Part shown: in pieces, positions 59,232 to 64,000 of the stretch
How positions within the stretch are numbered: the first letter of the stretch is position 1
Layout of the letters: each line of letters begins with the position of its first letter
NCBI GenBank assembly: GCA_947624165.1
Contig: CANQJC010000003.1
Span: 1-64,000 of the forward strand
From: an uncultured Clostridia bacterium
GTDB lineage: Bacteria; Bacillota; Clostridia; UBA1381
Length of the DNA: 64,000 nt
Direction of reading: 5' to 3'
The notes under the pieces: model-generated
Database searches by the model: none
Seen by the model: the letters and a program-made list of their open reading frames with translations, nothing else
What the model was told of the DNA's origin: nothing
Position numbers and translations under genes: made by a program

Positions 59232-59268
59232 AAATATGCACAATATTTTGAGAATATTGTGCATATTT
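59232..59268 (-). terminator. Perfect 16-bp inverted repeat (AAATATGCACAATATT-N5-AATATTGTGCATATTT); terminator after P-type ATPase
   Basis: Minus strand continues into TTTTTC after the hairpin. Confidence 0.75.
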
Positions 59269-59310
59269 TGATTCTATATTTTATTAAATTCTATATTTGA
59301 AAAATGTACT

Positions 59311-61188
59311 TTATGCGTGCAGCGCACGTATCGAATTGAGGACGGCTATTATCATTACGCCCACGTCAGCGAAAATCGCAGCCCACATATCGGCAATACC
59401 GAGCGCGCCCATTGCAAGACATACGAGCTTTACACCGATCGCAAAAATAATATTTTCGTACACGATACGCATACACTTGCGCGAAATCTTGATAGATTGC
59501 GAAATTTTGAGAGGATCGTCGTCCATAAGCACAACATCGGCGGCTTCGATCGCCGCATCGGAACCAAGCGCGCCCATCGCTATACCAACGTCCGCAAGCG
59601 ATATGACCGGCGCGTCGTTCAACCCGTCTCCGACAAATACAAGGGCTTCGCCCCGTTTTTTTTCTTTCAGGAATTTTTCCGTGATTTTTACCTTATCGTC
59701 GGGTAAAAGCGAACAGAACACCTCGTCCGCTCCTATCTGTTCCGCTACCGCTTTCGCAGTCTTTTCACCGTCGCCCGTAAGCATTACGGTTTTTCTTACG
59801 CCCGCTTTTTTGAGTTCCCTTAAAGCGGTGAACGCTTCGTTCTTGACCGTATCCGAAACAAGAATATGTCCCGCGTATTCGCCGCCGACTGCGACATGGA
59901 CGGTCGTTCCCGCGCCGCTGCAAGGCTTATAATCGGCTCCAACGTTTTCCATGAGTTTTTCGTTACCGACCGCCGCTTCACACCCGTCGACCAGAGCCGT
60001 AACGCCCTGTCCCGCAGTCTCTTTCACGCCGCTCACGCGCGTTTCGTCGATACTCATTCCGTACGCGCCGCGTATACTTTTTGCGATCGGGTGATTCGAT
60101 CCGCTCTCCGCAAGCGCGGCGTACTCTATCAATCGTTCTTTGTCTATCGTATTATGATGTACTCCGCTGACCTCGAACACACCCTTTGTCATTGTGCCGG
60201 TTTTGTCAAATAATACATATTTTGTCTTTGAGAGCGTCTCTATATAATTTGAGCCTTTTATAAGTATGCCGTTCGCTCCCGCGCCGCCTATACCCGCAAA
60301 AAATGTCAAGGGAATACTTATCACAAGCGCGCACGGACAGCTTATAACGAGAAAGGTGAGCGCGCGCATCACCCACTTGCCCCATTCGGGCGATCGTCCC
60401 GTTATCGTCATAAAAATCGGAACGAGGAGAGCAAGCGCGAGCGCGGTAAAGCACACAGCCGGAGTATAGTATTTTGCAAATTTGCTGATAAAATTTTCGG
60501 ACTTTGATTTCTTTTCGCCTGAATTTTCCACAAGCTCGAGAATTTTAGACGCGGTCGATTCTCCGAATTCTTTTGTCGTCCTTATTTTTATCAGTCCGGT
60601 CATATTTATACAGCCGCTGTGGACCTCGTCGCCTTCCTCAACGTCCTTCGGTATACTCTCGCCGGTCAAAGCGGCGGTATCAAGCGTCGAGGTACCGTTC
60701 GATATTACACCGTCGATCGGTATTTTTTCTCCGGCTCTTACTATGATCTCGCTTCCGATTTCTACCTCATCGGGATCGACGCTTATTATTTCACCGTCTC
60801 TTTCTATATTCGCGCTGTCGGGACGAATATCCATAAGCGCGCTTATATTGCGTCTGCTTTTGCCGACGGCACAGCTCTGAAAAAGCTCTCCGATTTGATA
60901 AAAGAGCATGACAGCCGATGCTTCCGTATATTCTCCCAAAATTATCGCGCCTATCGTTGCGACAGCCATAAGGAAATTTTCGTCAAAAACCTGTCCGTTT
61001 ACAATCCCTCTGAATGCCTTTAAAAGTATATCGTATCCGATGATTAGATACGGAACAAGACAAAACGCAAAATTAACGGCTCTGGGAAGCTTAAAAATAT
61101 GTTCGCTAATTAAACACGCCGCAAGAAGACCCGCGGCGGCTATGATCCGCACAAGCGTCCTTTTTTGTTTTCTTGTCATGATACGCAC
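59311..61188 (-). CDS. Heavy metal translocating P-type ATPase (Zn/Cd/Pb type)
   Basis: SCPCALVISIPLTFF (CPC), DKTGTMTKG, GDGLNDAPVISLADVGIAMG. Confidence 0.95.
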   Translation of the reverse strand: MRIMTRKQKRTLVRIIAAAGLLAACLISEHIFKLPRAVNFAFCLVPYLIIGYDILLKAFRGIVNGQVFDENFLMAVATIGAIILGEYTEASAVMLFYQIGELFQSCAVGKSRRNISALMDIRPDSANIERDGEIISVDPDEVEIGSEIIVRAGEKIPIDGVISNGTSTLDTAALTGESIPKDVEEGDEVHSGCINMTGLIKIRTTKEFGESTASKILELVENSGEKKSKSENFISKFAKYYTPAVCFTALALALLVPIFMTITGRSPEWGKWVMRALTFLVISCPCALVISIPLTFFAGIGGAGANGILIKGSNYIETLSKTKYVLFDKTGTMTKGVFEVSGVHHNTIDKERLIEYAALAESGSNHPIAKSIRGAYGMSIDETRVSGVKETAGQGVTALVDGCEAAVGNEKLMENVGADYKPCSGAGTTVHVAVGGEYAGHILVSDTVKNEAFTALRELKKAGVRKTVMLTGDGEKTAKAVAEQIGADEVFCSLLPDDKVKITEKFLKEKKRGEALVFVGDGLNDAPVISLADVGIAMGALGSDAAIEAADVVLMDDDPLKISQSIKISRKCMRIVYENIIFAIGVKLVCLAMGALGIADMWAAIFADVGVMIIAVLNSIRALHA

Positions 61189-61191
61189 CCC

Positions 61192-61410
61192 TTAAATATA
61201 TATTTCGCAATCCGGCTCTACCTTTCGGCACTTTTTCAAAACTTCCTTCATAACGGCTTTGACGTCAGCGTTTTCCTCAAACTCCACATTCATCTTAAGT
61301 GCCATGAAGTTCACCGACGCGTTTTTTATACCGTCGATCGAATTTGCCGCCGATTCCATCTTGTTTGCACAGTTTGCGCAGTCAACCTCGATTTTATAAC
61401 TTTTTTTCAT
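61192..61410 (-). CDS. Heavy-metal-associated (HMA) domain protein
   Basis: YKIEVDCANCANKMESAANSIDGIKNASVNFMALKMNVEFE (CxxC metal site). Confidence 0.95.
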   Translation of the reverse strand: MKKSYKIEVDCANCANKMESAANSIDGIKNASVNFMALKMNVEFEENADVKAVMKEVLKKCRKVEPDCEIYI

Positions 61411-61435
61411 TACTATCCCTCCGATTTATTATATT

Positions 61436-61457
61436 TGAACAAATGAGCAGTTGTTCA
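61436..61457. promoter_or_regulatory. ArsR/SmtB-type 12-2-12 operator-like palindrome TGAACAAATGAGCAGTTGTTCA
   Basis: Direct reading; immediately downstream of promoter TTGACA-N17-TAAAAT on minus strand. Confidence 0.75.
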
Positions 61458-61469
61458 TTTGTTTATTTA

Positions 61470-61498
61470 ATTTTATCACCATACCGTTTCTTTGTCAA
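61470..61498 (-). promoter_or_regulatory. Sigma-A promoter of HMA/P-type ATPase operon (TTGACA-N17-TAAAAT)
   Basis: Plus ATTTTA 61470-61475, TGTCAA 61493-61498. Confidence 0.8.
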
Positions 61499-61520
61499 TA
61501 ATTATTTTATAAAAAATTAA

Positions 61521-61551
61521 AAAAAGAGACGAATTAAATCGTCTCTTTTTT
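61521..61551 (-). terminator. Terminator downstream of the DUF4367/ECF operon
   Basis: AAAAAGAGACGA TTAAA TCGTCTCTTTTTT. Confidence 0.85.
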
Positions 61552-61581
61552 CGCATGATTGAAAAATTCATAAAACAAGAC

Positions 61582-62451
61582 TTATTTTATGCTTTCGGCA
61601 ACCTTTAAAAGCTCGTCGCCCGTTACATTGCTCGAACCGCTGATAACGGTGATGCTTACGCCGTTTTGCTCCCACATAATTTCATGGTCGCTTACCGCGG
61701 CGGTGCAGCCGTTTATAAGCATTTCCGTAACGTTCTCGTTTGTAGACGTTTCATATGCCGTTTCATCATTTATGACACGCTCGTGAATTGAAAACGTCTC
61801 CTTACCGTTTGAATAAGTCAGCGTCGCATAATTGCCGGACATCGCGCCGTCGTCATCGCGGAAGCCGTTGCCGTACAGGAACGAATAACCGTCGGGAACG
61901 TACTCGGGAACTTTAAGGTCAAAGCTTAAATCCGCTCCGAACTCGTCCAATGACGTATACACCTTTATACGCTCGTCGTCATAAGGAATTTTCGTCCCGT
62001 TGTCCTTCGAGACGTCCACACGTATATCCATACTGTCCGCGTAACCGCTGTCGATAAACATCTGCGCAAGACTCGCTTCGTCGTACTGCTTTCCGTCCTT
62101 GTCGTATAAATCGCCGTACGTCATACCGTATGTGATGGAATTAAGCTCGTTGCCGTCCTTGTCATAGAATTTACCGCTCAGTTTTTCGGGAATTTCCCAT
62201 TCCATGCCGGTATCGTCCGTTTGTATCATCATGTTGTGACCCGTGTTGATGCTCTTTACGATTTTGGTAACGTATCCCGACGCGAACGCTGTGCCGGTTA
62301 TTGCCACAGCCGCCGCACAAGCCGCGATCACGGCTATTTTTCTTACACTCATTTTACCCTTTTTCATTTCCGTGTTCTCCTTTTTCATTTCATTTTCATA
62401 GACTTCAAAATCCATTTTTACATCGTTGAGGTAATCATACTCATTTTTCAC
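61582..62451 (-). CDS. DUF4367-domain membrane protein, probable anti-sigma factor
   Basis: Cytoplasmic N-term, TM (IAVIAACAAAVAITGTAFASGYV), C-terminal YVPDGYSFLYGNGFRDDDG...YSNGKETFSIHERV. Confidence 0.85.
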   Translation of the reverse strand: MKNEYDYLNDVKMDFEVYENEMKKENTEMKKGKMSVRKIAVIAACAAAVAITGTAFASGYVTKIVKSINTGHNMMIQTDDTGMEWEIPEKLSGKFYDKDGNELNSITYGMTYGDLYDKDGKQYDEASLAQMFIDSGYADSMDIRVDVSKDNGTKIPYDDERIKVYTSLDEFGADLSFDLKVPEYVPDGYSFLYGNGFRDDDGAMSGNYATLTYSNGKETFSIHERVINDETAYETSTNENVTEMLINGCTAAVSDHEIMWEQNGVSITVISGSSNVTGDELLKVAESIK

Positions 62452-63001
62452 GATAATTACTCCTTTCTTCGCTCAATATCGTTCTGAGTTTCAGTCTCCC
62501 GCGCGAAAGTCTGCCGTACACCCACGAGGTCTTTTTATTTGTGTCGCGCGCGATCGCTTCGATCGGTTCTTCCAAAATATAGCGTTTTATAAAGATATCC
62601 CTGTCGCGCTCACTGAGCCCCGACAAAAGAGACAGCGTCTCCTCCTCTATTTCCTTGAGTATCAAGTCTGCGTCTATTTCTCTTTTATCCGCGATATCCT
62701 CGTTCAACTTCCCCGACGTAAGCTCTCTGTAAAATTTTCTCTTATAATTTATCGCGCGGTATTTACTCACCGCGCCTATCCAATTTTTCAAAGTATTCTT
62801 ACTTGGGTCAAATCGGCTCATATTTTGCCAGAGCGCGAAAAATATATCGTTTACGCAGTCTTCGTACCACATGGAAATATCCTTTAAATGATATCGGACA
62901 ATTGAATTTACAAGCCGTCCGTAACGCCGTATAATTTCTTCAAACGCCTTTTCGTCACCGTGCGCCGCAAGCGAAGCAAGACGATTGTCATCACCGAGCA
63001 T
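62441..63001 (-). CDS. RNA polymerase sigma factor, sigma-70/ECF family
   Basis: FEEIIRRYGRLVNSIVRYHL..YEDCVNDIFFALWQNMSRFDPSKNTLKNWIGAVSKYRAINYKRK; region 4 LSERDRDIFIKRYILEEPIEAIARDTNKKTSWVYGRLSRGRLKL. Confidence 0.93.
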   Translation of the reverse strand: MLGDDNRLASLAAHGDEKAFEEIIRRYGRLVNSIVRYHLKDISMWYEDCVNDIFFALWQNMSRFDPSKNTLKNWIGAVSKYRAINYKRKFYRELTSGKLNEDIADKREIDADLILKEIEEETLSLLSGLSERDRDIFIKRYILEEPIEAIARDTNKKTSWVYGRLSRGRLKLRTILSEERSNYREK

Positions 63002-63018
63002 AGAATAATCACCTGCCT

Positions 63019-63032
63019 TAGAAACGTTTCTA
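63019..63032. promoter_or_regulatory. Perfect 14-bp palindrome TAGAAACGTTTCTA in the sigma-factor leader (LacI/cre-like)
   Basis: Direct reading; between putative -10 and RBS. Confidence 0.45.
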
Positions 63033-63118
63033 TAATATAATACACGTCCATTGTCGATTTTCTATCATTTTATTTTATCAGTAAATTTAATTTTTTTCAA
63101 CGATGCGCTATTTTGTGT

Positions 63119-63147
63119 TTTACATAAAATAAATTTTGTGGTACAAT
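63119..63147 (+). promoter_or_regulatory. Candidate sigma-A promoter (TTTACA-N17-TACAAT) for the 63206 gene
   Basis: TTTACA 63119-63124, TACAAT 63142-63147. Confidence 0.65.
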
Positions 63148-63205
63148 ATATTAAGTGGATAAAAGAATATTATATTTATATAGAGTATGAATAGGAGGAA
63201 AATTT

Positions 63206-64000
63206 TTGAAAAAGAAAATTTTACTGTTTGCCGCCGCAGCAATGGTTTCAGGCGGGATATGCGCGCACGCCGACGTGCTGGGAGACGTTAACGGCGGTTG
63301 GAGCACATACATGGGGGCGCATACATACTTCCATAACATTCAATATGCATCGCCGAGCGTCGGCAGTCAGTCTGAATATTACGTCGAATACACGCCGAAC
63401 AGCGAGGCTGTCCCCGTTGTTGTGAACGGCAAAAGCATATGGGGTACGCGTGACATTGAAGATGCGGAAAAATACATGCGCGACAACGGTCTGAGACCTC
63501 TTGCCGGAATCAACGCCGATTATTTTTCCTTCAGAACGGGTATACCGATGGGTTATACGATTATCGACGGTGAAATCGTATCAAAGGAATACGGCGGTCA
63601 GGACGCGCTTGGGTTCCGCGCGGACGGTACGGGATTTATAAAATGGCTCGATATACAAACCACTTTGTCGAACGGAAACCAAAGCATAAATATAATGTAT
63701 ATAAACAAATGGCTTCAGCCCGGCTTTGACCCCGTTTATATGCTTAACGACAAGTTTTCCGGCGATACAAAGACGGAATCGGAATGTATATTTGTAATGT
63801 GTACGCCGATAAGCGGTAAGCTGAGCGTCGGCGGCGAAATGAAACTTATCGTCGACGACGTGTTTATCTATAACGGCGCGATAGAGATCCCCGACGGGAA
63901 ACAGATTTTCGTTATGGACGTGAGCGGCGACGCTCAATGCTATGATTTCCTTTCGCATCTTGCCGCAGGGAACGAGCTTACCCTCACAAATGAAGCCGTC
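63206..64000 (+). CDS. Secreted phosphodiester glycosidase (NAGPA)-like protein, N-terminal part, TTG start; runs off the window
   Basis: TTG start after AGGAGG; LKKKILLFAAAAMVSGGICAHADV signal peptide; LAGINADYFSFRTGIPMGYTIIDGEIVSKEYG motif. Confidence 0.8.
   Translation, partial: MKKKILLFAAAAMVSGGICAHADVLGDVNGGWSTYMGAHTYFHNIQYASPSVGSQSEYYVEYTPNSEAVPVVVNGKSIWGTRDIEDAEKYMRDNGLRPLAGINADYFSFRTGIPMGYTIIDGEIVSKEYGGQDALGFRADGTGFIKWLDIQTTLSNGNQSINIMYINKWLQPGFDPVYMLNDKFSGDTKTESECIFVMCTPISGKLSVGGEMKLIVDDVFIYNGAIEIPDGKQIFVMDVSGDAQCYDFLSHLAAGNELTLTNEAV

Noticed and set aside
1-64000. CRISPR arrays, prophage, IS elements, toxin-antitoxin or known defence systems
   Set aside because: No regularly spaced direct repeats, transposase/integrase motifs or defence-family domains seen; gene order is core-genome-like

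Overview
A 64 kb chromosomal window from a spore-forming, probably Clostridia-class Firmicute. This lineage call is inferred from sigK, a spoVM-like mini-gene, a SpoVB-like flippase, csaB, a T-box, and the ylxM-ffh-rpsP-khpA-rimM-trmD and SRP RNA-dnaX-ybaB-recR gene orders. The window is mostly core genome. I see no prophage, transposase, CRISPR array or rRNA. Main blocks: thrS with T-box; ECF sigma plus repeat protein; FMN-riboswitch ribD-ribE-ribBA-ribH operon with palindromic repeats in its gaps; uvrB-X-uvrA; rex; aconitase; SPFH/NfeD pair; a 1348-aa GH30+GH43 secreted enzyme; a Gld-like ABC/DUF4340 operon; aspS; a wall-glycan cluster (GT4-CsaB fusion, MurJ, ligase-like, GT4, two DUF4330); sigK; SRP/S16 operon; SRP RNA-dnaX-recR; rlmL-like and rnr; secDF; tRNA-Ser; MATE; AMP-ligase; metal P-type ATPase with an ArsR-type operator; a second ECF sigma/DUF4367 pair; and a truncated NAGPA-like secreted protein. 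The most interesting item absent from the ORF track is a two-gene micro-operon at 22290-22537. It encodes a 54-aa hydrophobic protein and a 22-aa SpoVM-like peptide. Other leads are an ECF sigma gene paired with a CxxC/repeat protein, an AMP-ligase with an extra N-terminal helical module, an A_AAA_AAA slippery heptamer in dnaX, and several palindromes overlapping near-consensus promoters. I did not find a clearly new multi-gene defence or mobile system.
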